A DNA stretch of 64,000 nucleotides from positions 22,115-86,114 of the forward strand of contig JBDZUM010000004.1 in NCBI GenBank assembly GCA_040255215.1, read 5' to 3'. Below the pieces are notes generated by a model, which saw nothing but the letters and a program-made list of their open reading frames with translations, made no database searches and had not been told where the DNA came from. Source of the DNA: JAQSWP01 sp040255215. Its GTDB lineage: Bacteria > Pseudomonadota > Alphaproteobacteria > Reyranellales > JAQSWP01. Within the stretch, counting starts at the first letter, position 1, and each line of letters opens with the position of its first letter. Shown here in pieces: positions 16,118 to 27,177 of this stretch. The position numbers and the translations under genes were made by a program.

Positions 16118-18394
16118 CTAAGCGATCTTCACCGGCGACTGCCTGTCCGTCGCGTTCGAAGCCTGCAGGGCTTCTGCCTGTGCCCGGCGGAATACCAGGG
16201 AAACCCTCGCCCCGCCGCCTTCGCGATCTTCCAGTACCAGATATCCGCCGTGGTCTTCCATAATCTTTTTGACGATCGCCAGGCCCAGCCCGGTGCCCTT
16301 GGCGCGGGTGGTGACGTAGGGTTCGGTCAGCCTGGCGCGGTGTTCGGCCGGCAGGCCGCGGCCGTTGTCCTCGATCTCGATGACGACGTTCTCGCCCTCC
16401 TCCCGAAGTCGCACCGAGATCGCGCCCGGCGGCAGCACGACGCCCGGCTCCGCCTCGCGCCCCTCGATCGCTTCGGCGGCGTTCTTCAGCAGGTTGGTCA
16501 GCGCCTGGCCGATCTGCCGCCGGTCGATCGGCAACACCAGCCCGTGCTCGGGCATGCTGGTGCTGTATTCGATCTGCGGCTGGGCATTGCGCTGCAGGAA
16601 CACCGACTGCAGGCAGATTTCCTTCAACTCTTCCGCCTGCATCACCGGACGCGGCATGCGGGCGAAGGAGGAGAACTCGTCGACCATGCGGCCGATATCG
16701 CCGACCTGGCGGATGATCGTATCGGTGCAGACGGCGAAGGTTTCAGGATCCTCGACGATCTGCCGGCTGTACTTGCGCTTCAGCCGCTCGGCGGAAAGCT
16801 GGATCGGGGTCAGCGGGTTCTTGATCTCGTGCGCGATGCGGCGGGCGACGTCGGCCCAGGCCGCCTTGCGCTGCGCCGACAGCAGCTCGGTGATGTCGTC
16901 GAACGTGACGACGAAGCCCTCGATGTGTTCGCTGCCCTCGGCGCCGGAGAATTTCTCGACCGCCACCCGCGTCAGCAGGGTCATGGTCTCGCCGCGGCGG
17001 CGGAACTCGATTTCCTCCTGCACGATGCGGGTCGGCCGCAGCCGGCCGAGATCGAGCAGCCCGCCGATCTCCGGCAGGCGATCCGACAGCAGACTGCCGA
17101 CCAGCGCCTGCTGCTGCACGTCGAGCAGGTCGAGCGCGGCGCGATTGGCGAGCTCCACCCTGCCCTGGTCGTCCAGGCTGACGACCGCGGCGCTGACGCC
17201 CGACAGCACCGCCTCGATCAGCCGTCGCCGTTCGTCGATCTGGTTGTTGGCGTCGATCAGCTCGCGGCGCTGGTCGCCGAGCTGCGCGGTCATGCGGTTG
17301 AAGGCGCGGCCCAGCATGCCGAGCTCGTTGCCGGCCTCGGTGTCCTCCACCCGCACCTGCAGGTCGCCGCCGCGCACCCGCTCGGCGGCCCCGATCAGCG
17401 CGCTGATCGGCCGCGACAGGCGCTCGGCATAGACCAGCGCGATCCAGACGGCGGCCAGCAGCAGCACCAGCATGATGATGACGAAGATTCCGGCGACGCG
17501 GATTTGCGCCTCGGTCTGTTGGTTGTCCAGGCGGTCGTAATAGCGGACGATGTCGCGGATGCGGTTGACGTCGCCCAGCAGCCGCGAATCGACCCGCTGG
17601 CTGACGTAAAGGAACACCGATTCCTCGGGGTAGATCAGCAGCAGGGCGCTGATCCGGTCTTCGCGACCGCGCGCCATCAGAAGCGGTACGCCGCTCATGG
17701 CCGTACGCAGATCGGTCAGCGACGGCCGCACGTATTCGGCGTCGACGTTGATCGAACGGCCGCGGGCGATGGGCGAACCGAGGCGGTCGATGACGGCCAC
17801 TTCCGACAGGTCGGTCCGCGCCGCAAAGAGGTTGAGCAGCTGGGTCAGGCGATTGTGGTTCAGGAGTATGTCGGGCCCTTCGCTGCTCAGTTCGAACGCC
17901 ATCGGCACGATGCTCTGCTCGAAATTGCGCTGGCGCTCGCGCAAATACGCGTCGGTGACGTTGAGCGCGTTGTCGAGCGAGGAGCGCACGCGGTCGTTGA
18001 ACCATTCCTGCAGGCTGGCATTGATCGTGTAGCCGGCGAAGGTCGCGACCAGCACAGTCGGTCCGACCGCCATCATGACGAACAGCAGCACCATACGGAC
18101 GTGCAGGCGGGCGCCGGCCGCGCCACGCCGGCGGGCGGCGAAGGTCATGGCGAGGCGCGCGGCAATCATGCCGGCCAGCAGCACCACGACGGCGAGATCC
18201 GTCCACAGCAGCACCGGCAGGACCTGCGAGCGCGGGAACGTTTCGGACATGATGCCGGTGAACACGGCATAAGTGGCGCCGCCCGCCAGGACCGCGATGA
18301 CGCCGACCACCACGGTGCCGGCGGTTCCGAACGCGATGCGTACGGCCCTGCGCAGAAAGACATACGCCGGCGAAACCGGCGTGGCGATGGTCAT
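16118..18394 (-). CDS. ntrY: Nitrogen regulation sensor histidine kinase NtrY
   Basis: 758-residue membrane sensor kinase. Three hydrophobic segments lie in the first 100 residues, a periplasmic region follows, and a fourth segment (IFVIIMLVLLLAAVWIALVY) leads into HAMP, a PAS domain (VLSGVSAAVVSLDDQGRVELAN), HisKA with the phospho-His in VARRIAHEIKNPLTP, and an HATPase domain with N box and DNGRGLPAEHR. Its partner is NtrX just downstream. The start at 18394 is preceded by GGGAGA at good spacing. An in-frame ATG at 18445 would add 17 polar residues and is less likely. Confidence 0.95.
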   Translation of the reverse strand: MTIATPVSPAYVFLRRAVRIAFGTAGTVVVGVIAVLAGGATYAVFTGIMSETFPRSQVLPVLLWTDLAVVVLLAGMIAARLAMTFAARRRGAAGARLHVRMVLLFVMMAVGPTVLVATFAGYTINASLQEWFNDRVRSSLDNALNVTDAYLRERQRNFEQSIVPMAFELSSEGPDILLNHNRLTQLLNLFAARTDLSEVAVIDRLGSPIARGRSINVDAEYVRPSLTDLRTAMSGVPLLMARGREDRISALLLIYPEESVFLYVSQRVDSRLLGDVNRIRDIVRYYDRLDNQQTEAQIRVAGIFVIIMLVLLLAAVWIALVYAERLSRPISALIGAAERVRGGDLQVRVEDTEAGNELGMLGRAFNRMTAQLGDQRRELIDANNQIDERRRLIEAVLSGVSAAVVSLDDQGRVELANRAALDLLDVQQQALVGSLLSDRLPEIGGLLDLGRLRPTRIVQEEIEFRRRGETMTLLTRVAVEKFSGAEGSEHIEGFVVTFDDITELLSAQRKAAWADVARRIAHEIKNPLTPIQLSAERLKRKYSRQIVEDPETFAVCTDTIIRQVGDIGRMVDEFSSFARMPRPVMQAEELKEICLQSVFLQRNAQPQIEYSTSMPEHGLVLPIDRRQIGQALTNLLKNAAEAIEGREAEPGVVLPPGAISVRLREEGENVVIEIEDNGRGLPAEHRARLTEPYVTTRAKGTGLGLAIVKKIMEDHGGYLVLEDREGGGARVSLVFRRAQAEALQASNATDRQSPVKIA

Positions 18395-18460
18395 GCGGGC
18401 GTCTCTCCCGGCCGCTGCGACTGTCCAAAATGGCAGCCGGTCCAAGGCGGTAGCGCCAGT

Positions 18461-19908
<1,448 letters not shown>

Positions 19909-19912
<4 letters not shown>

Positions 19913-21051
19913 GCATGCCTGCCCGATCCCTCGCCGGCGCGCCCGCGCCGGCCCGTTTCCGAATAGACCGGCAGCATTACGTTGAAGACCGTGCGCCGGG
20001 GTTCGCTGTCGAATTCGATGACGCCGCCATGGTCGTTGACGATCTTCGCCACCAGCGCCAGCCCCAGGCCACGGCCGTTCGGCTTGCTGGTGATGAAGGC
20101 GTCGAACAGATGCGGCCGCAGCTCGTCGGAAATGCCGGGGCCGTTGTCCGTCACCTGCACCGACAGCGGCAGGTGGACGCGCTGGCGCGTGCCGGGCAGC
20201 GCCAGCCGCACGCCCTGGCGATAGGCCGTCGACAGCACGATTTCAGCGCCCGGATCGGGGTTCGCCTCGGAAGCGTTTTTCACGAGATTGAGGAAAACCT
20301 GCACCAGCTGGTCGCGATTGCCGAACACCGCCGGCAGCGACGGATCGTAGGTCTCGACGAAACGTACGTGCCGGCCGAAGCCGTTCTGCGCCACCTTGCG
20401 GACGTGTCCCAGCACCTGATGGATGTTGACCGGTTCTCGTTCGATCGGCCGGCCGTCGGCGAACTCCTCCATGCGGTCGACCAGCGCGCAGATGCGGTCG
20501 GTTTCCTCGCAGATCAATTGGGTCAGCTCGCGATCGGCGTCGGGCACGTATTGCTCGAGCAGCTGCGCGGCGCCGCGAATGCCCGACAGCGGATTCTTCA
20601 CCTCGTGCGCCAGCATCGCCGCCATGGCGGTGACCGAACGGGCGGCGTTGCGGTGGAAGAGCTGCTGGTCGATCTTGCGCGCGATCGAGGATTCCCGCAG
20701 CACGATCGCCGTATTGCCCTCGCCGTCCGAGATCGGGCAAAGATGCAGCGAGGCGAAACGGCTGCCAATGCGCGGCGAGGACAGGGTGACGCCGTTCTCC
20801 GCCACTGTGGCGCCGCTTTGCGCCACCTGGTCGAGCAGCGCGAAAAGCGGCGAATCGGCCGGTACGAATTCGCGCAGGTCGTGGCCGATCATCAGGGTCA
20901 GGCCGGTGCCGAAGAACTGCTCGGCGGCGGGATTGGCATATTCGATGACGGCGTCGCGATCGACGACGATCACCGCATCGGCAAGCGCCCCAAGGATCGA
21001 CGCCGTCTGCAGCCCCTTTGACTTCGAATTCAGCGCTGCACCCGGCGGCAT
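19909..21051 (-). CDS. ntrB: Nitrogen regulation sensor kinase NR(II), NtrB
   Basis: 380-residue cytoplasmic histidine kinase with no membrane segment. An N-terminal PAS domain (ILGALADAVIVVDRD to about residue 120) precedes HisKA with His149 in MLAHEVKNPLSG and an HATPase domain with NLVKNASEA, DNGPGIS and GRGLGLALV. PII (GlnB) switches it between NtrC kinase and phosphatase. The start at 21051 lies 4 bp after the dusB stop. The frame stays open further upstream only because of the GC-rich shadow of dusB. Operon order dusB-ntrB-ntrC-ntrY-ntrX is the classical nifR3-ntr arrangement. Confidence 0.96.
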
Positions 21052-21055
21052 GGCG

Positions 21056-22060
21056 TCAGGCCGCCTGCCGTTCGATCGCCGGCAGGAAGAAGCCAGCCAG
21101 GTGCCGGCGGACTTCCTGCGGATCGGAGAGCCGGTTGACGGTGGCGCGGAACCCTGCCGCGTCGGGAAGCCCCTTGGAATACCAGCCGAGATGCTTGCGC
21201 GCCATGCGTACGCCGGTCTCGATCCCGTAATGGTCGAGCATGTCCTCGTAATGGCCGAGCACGATGCCGTATTGCTGCGCCAGGCTGGGGTCCGGCAGCC
21301 GTTCGCCGGTGCGCAGGAACGTGGCGACCTGCTGCAGGAACCACGGCCGCCCGTAGGCGCCGCGGCCGACCATGACGCCGTCGGCACCGGATTGGCGCAG
21401 CGCCTCGGCCGCGTCATCGACGCCGACGATGTCGCCGTTGACGATCACCGGAATCTTCACCGCTTCCTTGACCTGGCGGACGAAGGCCCAATCCGCCCTG
21501 CCCTCGTAGAACTGGCAGCGCGTGCGGCCATGAACGGTCACCAGCTTGATGCCCGACTGCTCGGCGATGCGGGCCAGCGCCGGCGCGTTGCGGTTCTTCT
21601 CGTCCCAGCCCGTGCGCATCTTGAGGGTCACCGGAACCTTCACGGCGTTGACGGTCGCCTCGAGAATGCGCGCGGCATGGCATTCGTCGCGCATCAGCGC
21701 CGAGCCGGCGTGGCCGTTGACGACCTTCTTCACCGGGCAACCGAAATTGATGTCGATGATGGCCGCGCCGCGATCCTCGTTCAGACGCGCCGCTTCGGCC
21801 ATCACCGCCGGCTCGCAGCCGGCGAGCTGCACCGACATGGGAAACTCTTCGGCGCAATTGCTGGCCATCTTCATCGTGCGCTTGGTGGCGCGGATCATCG
21901 CCTCGCTGGCGATCATTTCGGACACGACCAGACCGGCGCCCGCCCGCTTCACCAGCCGGCGGAACGGCATATCGGTGACGCCCGACATCGGCGCCAGGAT
22001 CACGGGATCGGCCAAAGTGACCGGTCCAATGGATATGCTATTTTCTTGTGCAGTTTTCAT
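21056..22060 (-). CDS. dusB: tRNA-dihydrouridine synthase DusB (NifR3)
   Basis: 334-residue FMN-dependent TIM-barrel enzyme that reduces uridines in the tRNA D-loop. It shows the LAPMSGVTDMPFR start of the barrel, DINFGCPVKKVV, the catalytic Cys-containing GSALMRDECHA-type segment, the TVHGRTR motif and VMVGRGAYGRPW near the FMN phosphate. It heads the ntr operon, as nifR3 does in Rhizobium and Rhodobacter. The chosen start at 22060 has a weak TTGAG ribosome site. An in-frame ATG at 22108 would add 16 polar residues. Confidence 0.95.
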   Translation of the reverse strand: MKTAQENSISIGPVTLADPVILAPMSGVTDMPFRRLVKRAGAGLVVSEMIASEAMIRATKRTMKMASNCAEEFPMSVQLAGCEPAVMAEAARLNEDRGAAIIDINFGCPVKKVVNGHAGSALMRDECHAARILEATVNAVKVPVTLKMRTGWDEKNRNAPALARIAEQSGIKLVTVHGRTRCQFYEGRADWAFVRQVKEAVKIPVIVNGDIVGVDDAAEALRQSGADGVMVGRGAYGRPWFLQQVATFLRTGERLPDPSLAQQYGIVLGHYEDMLDHYGIETGVRMARKHLGWYSKGLPDAAGFRATVNRLSDPQEVRRHLAGFFLPAIERQAA

Positions 22061-22084
22061 GTTGCTCAATTCTTGGTCATTTAT

Positions 22085-22103
22085 GGCCGATTTCGTTTCG
22101 GCC
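22085..22103. other. Small inverted repeat in the dusB leader
   Basis: GGCCGA (22085-22090) and TCGGCC (22098-22103) form a 6-bp stem with a TTTCGTT loop, 25 bp before the dusB start in the 168-bp dusB/ispDF divergent spacer. It could be an operator or leader hairpin of the ntr operon. It is short enough to be chance. Confidence 0.25.
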
Positions 22104-22228
22104 TGCAAAGGAAATGTTGCACCGCACCCGGGCCGTTTCCTCTATCCGCTACCGGGCCGGATTTCCACCGTTTCCGCCCGGTCTCATGCTAAACCCGCCG
22201 GGGTTTCTCCTCAGCCTGGTTCGGTGCC

Positions 22229-23419
22229 ATGTCCGGATGCATCGCGCTGCTGGTGGCTGCCGGATCGGGCAGCCGCATGGGCGGCGATCTGCCGAAGCAA
22301 TATACGCCGGTTTGCGGCAAACCGATGCTGCGCTGGACGGTCGAGCGCACCCTGGCGACCGGCGCCTTCGACGATGTCGTTTGCGTCATCGGCGATGGCC
22401 ATGACGATCTCTACGGTGCGGCCACGGTCGGTCTGGCGCTCGCGGCGCCGATTCGCGGAGGCGCCACGCGACGCGAGAGCGTTCGCAATGGCCTCGAAGC
22501 ATTGGCCGAGCGCGCGCCCGCCATCGTGTCGATCCAGGATGCGGCGCGGCCGCTGGTCGATGGAGCCGAGACGCGTCTGCTGGTCGACCATGTGCGCGCC
22601 GGTGCGGCGGGCGCCATTGCCGCCCTGCCGGTGGTTGACACGCTCAAGCGCGGCGACGGCCGTATTGCGGGAACGGTATCGCGCGAAAACCTCTGGCGGG
22701 CGCAGACGCCGCAGGTTTTCGACTTTGCGGCCATCCTGGGCGCCCATCGCGCTGCTGCCCAGTTGCCGGCGACGCAGCGGGAAGTGCTCACCGACGATGC
22801 CGGCGTCGCCGAACTGGCCGGCCTCGAGGTGGCGCTGGTGCCTGGACGCGAGGAGAACTTCAAAATCACGACGCAGGCCGATCTGCAGCGCCTGGAGTTT
22901 CTGCTGATGCCGACATCCACTCCCGAGACTCGCACCGGCAGCGGCTTCGACGTCCATGCCTTCGGGCCAGGCGATCACGTCATGCTGGGCGGGGTGCGCA
23001 TTGCTCATGGCCAGGCCCTGGTCGGCCATTCCGACGCGGACGTGGCGCTGCATGCGCTGACCGATGCGTTGCTTGGCGCCATGGGCGCCGGCGATATCGG
23101 CCAGCACTTCCCGCCCTCCGATCCGCAATGGAAAGGCGCCGGCTCGGCGCTGTTCCTGCGGCACGCGGCCGATCTGCTGGCGCGCCGCGGCGGGCGGCTG
23201 GTCAATGCCGACATTACCATCGTGTGCGAGCGCCCCAAGGTCGGGCCGCACCGCGCCGCCATCGTCGCTTCTATCGCGGGAATCCTGGGCGTCGCGGCCG
23301 GCCGGATCAGTGTCAAGGCGACCACGACCGAGGGGCTGGGCTTTACCGGCCGTGGCGAAGGTATTGCCGTTCAGGCCGTCGTTTCTGTTACGCTTCCGCC
23401 GGGAGAACCGGGGGACTAG
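22229..23419 (+). CDS. ispDF: Bifunctional IspD/IspF isoprenoid enzyme
   Basis: 396-residue fusion for two steps of the MEP pathway. Residues 1 to about 225 are the CDP-ME synthase IspD (LLVAAGSGSRMGGDLPKQY; QDAARPLV; TPQVF). Residues from about 230 are the MECDP synthase IspF (GSGFDVHAF; HSDADVALHALTDALLGA; ITIVCERPK; ATTTEGLGFTGRGEG). The fused form is usual in alphaproteobacteria. It is divergent from dusB across a 168-bp spacer that should hold both promoters, and pncC follows by 3 bp in the same operon. Confidence 0.97.
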   Translation: MSGCIALLVAAGSGSRMGGDLPKQYTPVCGKPMLRWTVERTLATGAFDDVVCVIGDGHDDLYGAATVGLALAAPIRGGATRRESVRNGLEALAERAPAIVSIQDAARPLVDGAETRLLVDHVRAGAAGAIAALPVVDTLKRGDGRIAGTVSRENLWRAQTPQVFDFAAILGAHRAAAQLPATQREVLTDDAGVAELAGLEVALVPGREENFKITTQADLQRLEFLLMPTSTPETRTGSGFDVHAFGPGDHVMLGGVRIAHGQALVGHSDADVALHALTDALLGAMGAGDIGQHFPPSDPQWKGAGSALFLRHAADLLARRGGRLVNADITIVCERPKVGPHRAAIVASIAGILGVAAGRISVKATTTEGLGFTGRGEGIAVQAVVSVTLPPGEPGD

Positions 23420-23422
23420 GGA

Positions 23423-23935
23423 ATGGACCAGACCGAGGCCGCGCCTGGCTTGCAGGAGACCCTGCGCGAACTGGTCGGCGAACTGCTCGCCGCCTGCCGC
23501 CAGCGCAAGCTCAAGCTGACCACCGCCGAGTCGTGCACCGGCGGCCTGGTGGCGGCGGCCCTGACCGCGGTGGCCGGATCGTCGGCTGCATTCGAGCGCG
23601 GCTTCGTCACCTACTCCAACGAGGCCAAGACGGAAATTCTCGGCGTACCCAAGACCATGATCGACCGGCATGGCGCGGTCAGCGAGCCGGTGGCGCGCGC
23701 CATGGCCGAAGGCGCCATCGCCCACTCGCGCGCCGATCTCGCCGTGGCGATTACCGGTGTCGCCGGGCCCGACGGCGGCACGGCGGAAAAGCCGGTTGGC
23801 CTGGTGCACTTCGCGACCGCGCGGCGCGGCGGCGCCACGCTTGCGGAGATGCGGCTGTTTCCGGGCGACCGCGACAGCATCCGAATCGCCGCCGTGGCGG
23901 CGGCGCTGCGGCTGATCGTCGGCCGGCTGGACTGA
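23423..23935 (+). CDS. pncC: Nicotinamide-nucleotide amidase (CinA C-terminal domain)
   Basis: 170 residues equal to the stand-alone CinA-C/PncC domain. The conserved catalytic segment TTAESCTGGLVAA is near residue 36, FERGFVTYSNEAK near 62, and GVAGPDGGT near 115. The enzyme deamidates NMN to nicotinate mononucleotide in the pyridine-nucleotide cycle. It begins 3 bp after ispDF, as in many alphaproteobacteria, and is convergent with the small secreted-protein gene 12 bp downstream. Confidence 0.92.
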   Translation: MDQTEAAPGLQETLRELVGELLAACRQRKLKLTTAESCTGGLVAAALTAVAGSSAAFERGFVTYSNEAKTEILGVPKTMIDRHGAVSEPVARAMAEGAIAHSRADLAVAITGVAGPDGGTAEKPVGLVHFATARRGGATLAEMRLFPGDRDSIRIAAVAAALRLIVGRLD

Positions 23936-23947
23936 GCGAAAAACCGC

Positions 23948-24262
23948 TCAGCGGCGGGCGATACGATCCTCGATGACGGCGCGGTCGTTGCCCTTGTGGC
24001 GCAGGATCTCCGCCGCCTGGCGGTTCAAGGCGTCGGTTGCGGACCATTCCCCATCGCAGATGAAGACGCCGCTGCCGTCATAGGCCTTGTGCGAATAGAA
24101 GCCGTTGGCCAGGCGCACCAGCACGATGCGCGATATCTCGTTGGCATGCGCGGTGATGGTGCATTCGTCCTTGGCCACGGCGCCCTTGCCCGCCTGCGCG
24201 GCGGCCGGCCCGGCAAGGCCCATGGCCAGCAGGCCGCACAGAATGAAGAATCCAGTCTTCAC
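23948..24262 (-). CDS. Small secreted protein of unknown function
   Basis: 104 residues starting at a GTG (24262) preceded by a strong GGGGGGAAG ribosome site. A signal peptide is clear (KTGFFILCGLLAMGLAGPAAAQA). The mature part has two Cys (DECTIT and VFICDGEW) that could form a disulfide, and it ends in a charged helix. I recognise no family. It is the last gene of the pdh-lipA-ratA strand run, 63 bp after ratA. Confidence 0.72.
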   Translation of the reverse strand: MKTGFFILCGLLAMGLAGPAAAQAGKGAVAKDECTITAHANEISRIVLVRLANGFYSHKAYDGSGVFICDGEWSATDALNRQAAEILRHKGNDRAVIEDRIARR

Positions 24263-24325
24263 AGGCTCTTCCCCCCTCGTGCTGACATTTGGCTGGAATA
24301 TAGGCGAGGCCGCCCGCGGCCACAA

Positions 24326-24778
24326 CTAAGGCCGGGAGTCGCCGTAGAGCCGGTGCGCCCTCGTCTCGAAGGACTGCACCATGCGCCTTACCGCCTCGTT
24401 GAACAGCATCTCGATCGCCTTCTGCAGCAGGCGCGAGCGGAACTCGAAATCGACGTAGAAGTCGATCTCGCAGCCCTGCGGATGGGACCGGAAGATCCAA
24501 TGATTGTTGAGATACTTGAACGGCCCGTCGGCATAGGCGACGTCGATGCGCGGCCCGTCCGGATTGTCCGGAGACAGGGTGACGCGCGAGGTGAAGCGCT
24601 CGCGGAACATGCGGAAGCCGACCATCAGGTCGGCGACGATCAGATCGTCGCGCCGCTCGCGCACCCGCGCGCCGACGCACCACGGCAGGAATTCGGGATA
24701 GCGCTCGACGTCGGCCACGAGATCATAGAGCTGTTGCGGCGTATAGGGGACGACCCGCCTCTCGGCGTGCGTTGGCAT
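24326..24778 (-). CDS. RatA/Coq10-type START-domain protein
   Basis: 150 residues of the polyketide cyclase/START-like fold. The N-terminus (HAERRVVPYTPQQLYDLVADVERYPEFLPWC) and the FNEAVRRMVQSFETRA C-terminal helix match the RatA/YfjG and mitochondrial Coq10 family. In alphaproteobacteria it follows lipA and is best viewed as a ubiquinone-binding respiratory chaperone. The E. coli toxin label (50S association block) need not apply. It starts 16 bp after the lipA stop. Confidence 0.9.
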   Translation of the reverse strand: MPTHAERRVVPYTPQQLYDLVADVERYPEFLPWCVGARVRERRDDLIVADLMVGFRMFRERFTSRVTLSPDNPDGPRIDVAYADGPFKYLNNHWIFRSHPQGCEIDFYVDFEFRSRLLQKAIEMLFNEAVRRMVQSFETRAHRLYGDSRP

Positions 24779-24794
24779 GCCAGCGAACTCCGGA

Positions 24795-25754
24795 TCAGCG
24801 CGCGGCCAGCCTGGCCTGTCGCGCCGCCCGCAGCCGCTCGAAATCGTCGCCGGCGTGGTAGCTGGAACGGGTCATCGGCGAGGCCGAGACCATGAGAAAG
24901 CCCTTGGCGCGCGCCACGGAGGCGTAGGCGCGGAATTCGTCGGGCGTCACGAACCGGTCGACCGGCGCATGCTTGGGTGTGGGCTGCAAGTACTGGCCAA
25001 TGGTGAGGAAGTCGACGTCGGCGGCGCGCAGGTCGTCCATCACCTGATGCACTTCCTCCTTGCTCTCGCCGAGCCCGACCATGATGCCGGACTTGGTGAA
25101 CAGCGCCGGATCGACCTCCTTGACGGTCTGCAACAGGCGCAGCGACGTGAAGTAGCGCGCTCCCGGCCGGATGGTCGGGTAGAGCCGCGGCACGGTTTCG
25201 AGATTGTGGTTGAACACGTCCGGCCCGGCCTTGGCGACGGCTTCGACGGCGCCCGGCTTGCGCAGGAAATCCGGCGTCAGGATCTCGACCGTGGTGCCCG
25301 GCGCGTGCAGGCGCAGGGCGGCGATGACCGCGGCGAAATGCGCAGCGCCACCATCGGCCAGATCGTCGCGATCGACCGAGGTGATGACAACGTGATGCAG
25401 GCCGAGCTTGCCGACCGCTTCGGCGACGTTCATCGGCTCGTGCGGATTGAGCGCGCCCGGCAGGCCGGTCTTGACGTTGCAGAAGGCGCAGGCCCGCGTG
25501 CAGGTGTCGCCCATGATCATGAAAGTGGCGTGCTTCTGCTTCCAGCACTCGCCGATATTGGGGCAGGCCGCCTCTTCGCACACGGTGTTGAGGCCGAACT
25601 CGCGCACCAGCCGCCTGGTTTCGGCATATTCGGGGGAATTGGGCGCCTTGACCCTGATCCATTCCGGCTTGCGCGCCACCGGATTGTCGGGCCGATGGGC
25701 CTTTTCCGGGTGGCGGGTGGCGCGGGAAATCGCCGGTTTGTCGATGGCGGTCAT
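24795..25754 (-). CDS. lipA: Lipoyl synthase
   Basis: 319-residue radical SAM enzyme that inserts two sulfurs into octanoyl groups on lipoyl domains. The auxiliary cluster cysteines are in CEEAACPNIGEC near residue 60 and the radical SAM cluster in CTRACAFC near residue 87; the family C-terminal RSSYHAGDDF contains the Ser ligand. The gene lies 3 bp after lpd, directly serving the lipoylated PDH subunits encoded upstream. Confidence 0.97.
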   Translation of the reverse strand: MTAIDKPAISRATRHPEKAHRPDNPVARKPEWIRVKAPNSPEYAETRRLVREFGLNTVCEEAACPNIGECWKQKHATFMIMGDTCTRACAFCNVKTGLPGALNPHEPMNVAEAVGKLGLHHVVITSVDRDDLADGGAAHFAAVIAALRLHAPGTTVEILTPDFLRKPGAVEAVAKAGPDVFNHNLETVPRLYPTIRPGARYFTSLRLLQTVKEVDPALFTKSGIMVGLGESKEEVHQVMDDLRAADVDFLTIGQYLQPTPKHAPVDRFVTPDEFRAYASVARAKGFLMVSASPMTRSSYHAGDDFERLRAARQARLAAR

Positions 25755-25757
25755 GGC

Positions 25758-27164
25758 CTAGAAGTGGAGCGCCCGGCCATAGGCGTCAAGCACCGATTCG
25801 TGCATCATTTCCGACAGCGTCGGATGCGGGAAGACGCTCTGCATCAGCTCGGCTTCGGTGCTTTCCAGGGTGCGGGCGATGGAATAGCCCTGGATCAGCT
25901 CGGTCACTTCCGCCCCGATCATGTGGGCGCCCAGCAGCTCGCCGGTCTTGGCGTCGAACACCGTCTTGACGAAGCCTTCCGGCTCGCCCAGTGCGATCGC
26001 CTTGCCGTTGCCGATGAAGGGGAATTTGCCGACCTTGACCTGATACCCCTTCTCCTTCGCCGCCGCTTCGGTCAGCCCGACGCTGGCGACCTGTGGCGTA
26101 CAATAGGTGCAGCCGGGGATCTTGGTAGTGTCCATGGCGTGCACGCCCTTCACGCCCGCGATCTTCTCGACGCAGATGACGCCTTCGTGCATCGCCTTGT
26201 GCGCCAGCCAGGGCGGGCCGGCCAGATCGCCGATGGCGTAGATGCCGGGTTCGCCGGTGCGACCGTATTCGTCGATCACCACATGCGTCTTCTCGACCTT
26301 CACCTTGGTCTTCTCGAGGCCGATATTCTCGACGTTGCCGACGATGCCGACCGCCATGATGACGCGCTCGACCGTGATCTCCTCGGTCTTGCCGTCCGGC
26401 GCCTTCAAGGTCGCGGTGACGCTGTCGGCGCCTTTCTTCAGCGCCGTGACGCCGGTGCCGGTGCGGATCTTCATGCCCTGCTTCTCGAAGGCCTTGCGCG
26501 CGAAAGCCGAGACCTCGGCATCTTCGACCGGCAGCACGCGATCCATCACCTCGACCACCGTCACTTCCGCGCCCAGCGTGCGGTAGAAACTGGCGAACTC
26601 GATGCCGATGGCGCCGGACCCGATCACCAGCAGCGATTTCGGCATCGTCTCCGGCACCATCGCTTCGCGGTAGGTCCAGATCAGCTTGCCGTCCGGCTCC
26701 ATCCCGGGCAGCGACCGTGCCCGCGCTCCGGTCGCCAGCACGATGTGCTTCGCCGACAGGTTCGCCATCGGCTTGCCGTCCTTGCCGGTGACGGAAAGCT
26801 GGCCCTTGCCGGCCAGGGCCGCCGTGCCGTCGAACACGGTGACCTTGTGCTTCTTCATCAGGAACTTGACGCCGTTGGTTAGCTGGTTCGACACCTTGCG
26901 CGAGCGCTCGATGATCTTCTTGAAATCGATCGAAACGCCCTCGACCTTGAAGCCGAAAGCATCGGCGTGCTTGATCAGCCCGTAGACCTCGGCCGACCGC
27001 AGCAGCGCCTTGGTCGGGATGCAGCCCCAGTTCAGGCAGATGCCGCCGAGATTCTCGCGCTCGACCACGGCCGTCTTCATGCCGAGCTGCGCCGAGCGGA
27101 TGGCGGCGACATAGCCGCCCGGCCCGCCGCCGACCACGATCAGATCGAAATTCGTCTCGCTCAT
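25758..27164 (-). CDS. lpd: Dihydrolipoyl dehydrogenase (E3)
   Basis: 468-residue flavoprotein disulfide reductase. The FAD motif GGGPGGYVAA is at the N-terminus, the redox disulfide in GGICLNWGCIPTKA near residue 45, the NAD motif GSGAIGIEFA near residue 183, and the C-terminal base in HPTLSEMMHES. It reoxidises dihydrolipoamide on the E2 core of pyruvate dehydrogenase. It is separated from pdhC by a cupin gene and followed by lipA. Confidence 0.97.
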   Translation of the reverse strand: MSETNFDLIVVGGGPGGYVAAIRSAQLGMKTAVVERENLGGICLNWGCIPTKALLRSAEVYGLIKHADAFGFKVEGVSIDFKKIIERSRKVSNQLTNGVKFLMKKHKVTVFDGTAALAGKGQLSVTGKDGKPMANLSAKHIVLATGARARSLPGMEPDGKLIWTYREAMVPETMPKSLLVIGSGAIGIEFASFYRTLGAEVTVVEVMDRVLPVEDAEVSAFARKAFEKQGMKIRTGTGVTALKKGADSVTATLKAPDGKTEEITVERVIMAVGIVGNVENIGLEKTKVKVEKTHVVIDEYGRTGEPGIYAIGDLAGPPWLAHKAMHEGVICVEKIAGVKGVHAMDTTKIPGCTYCTPQVASVGLTEAAAKEKGYQVKVGKFPFIGNGKAIALGEPEGFVKTVFDAKTGELLGAHMIGAEVTELIQGYSIARTLESTEAELMQSVFPHPTLSEMMHESVLDAYGRALHF

Positions 27165-27177
27165 TCTTCGCTTCTTT

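Noticed and set aside
24326..24778. RatA-like gene read as a toxin of a toxin-antitoxin pair
   Set aside because: In alphaproteobacteria this Coq10-type protein follows lipA as a housekeeping gene, and the neighbouring small secreted protein is not an antitoxin.
24777..26882. Plus-strand open frame of about 700 codons opposite lipA/lpd
   Set aside because: Shadow of lipA and lpd; the real genes carry all catalytic motifs.
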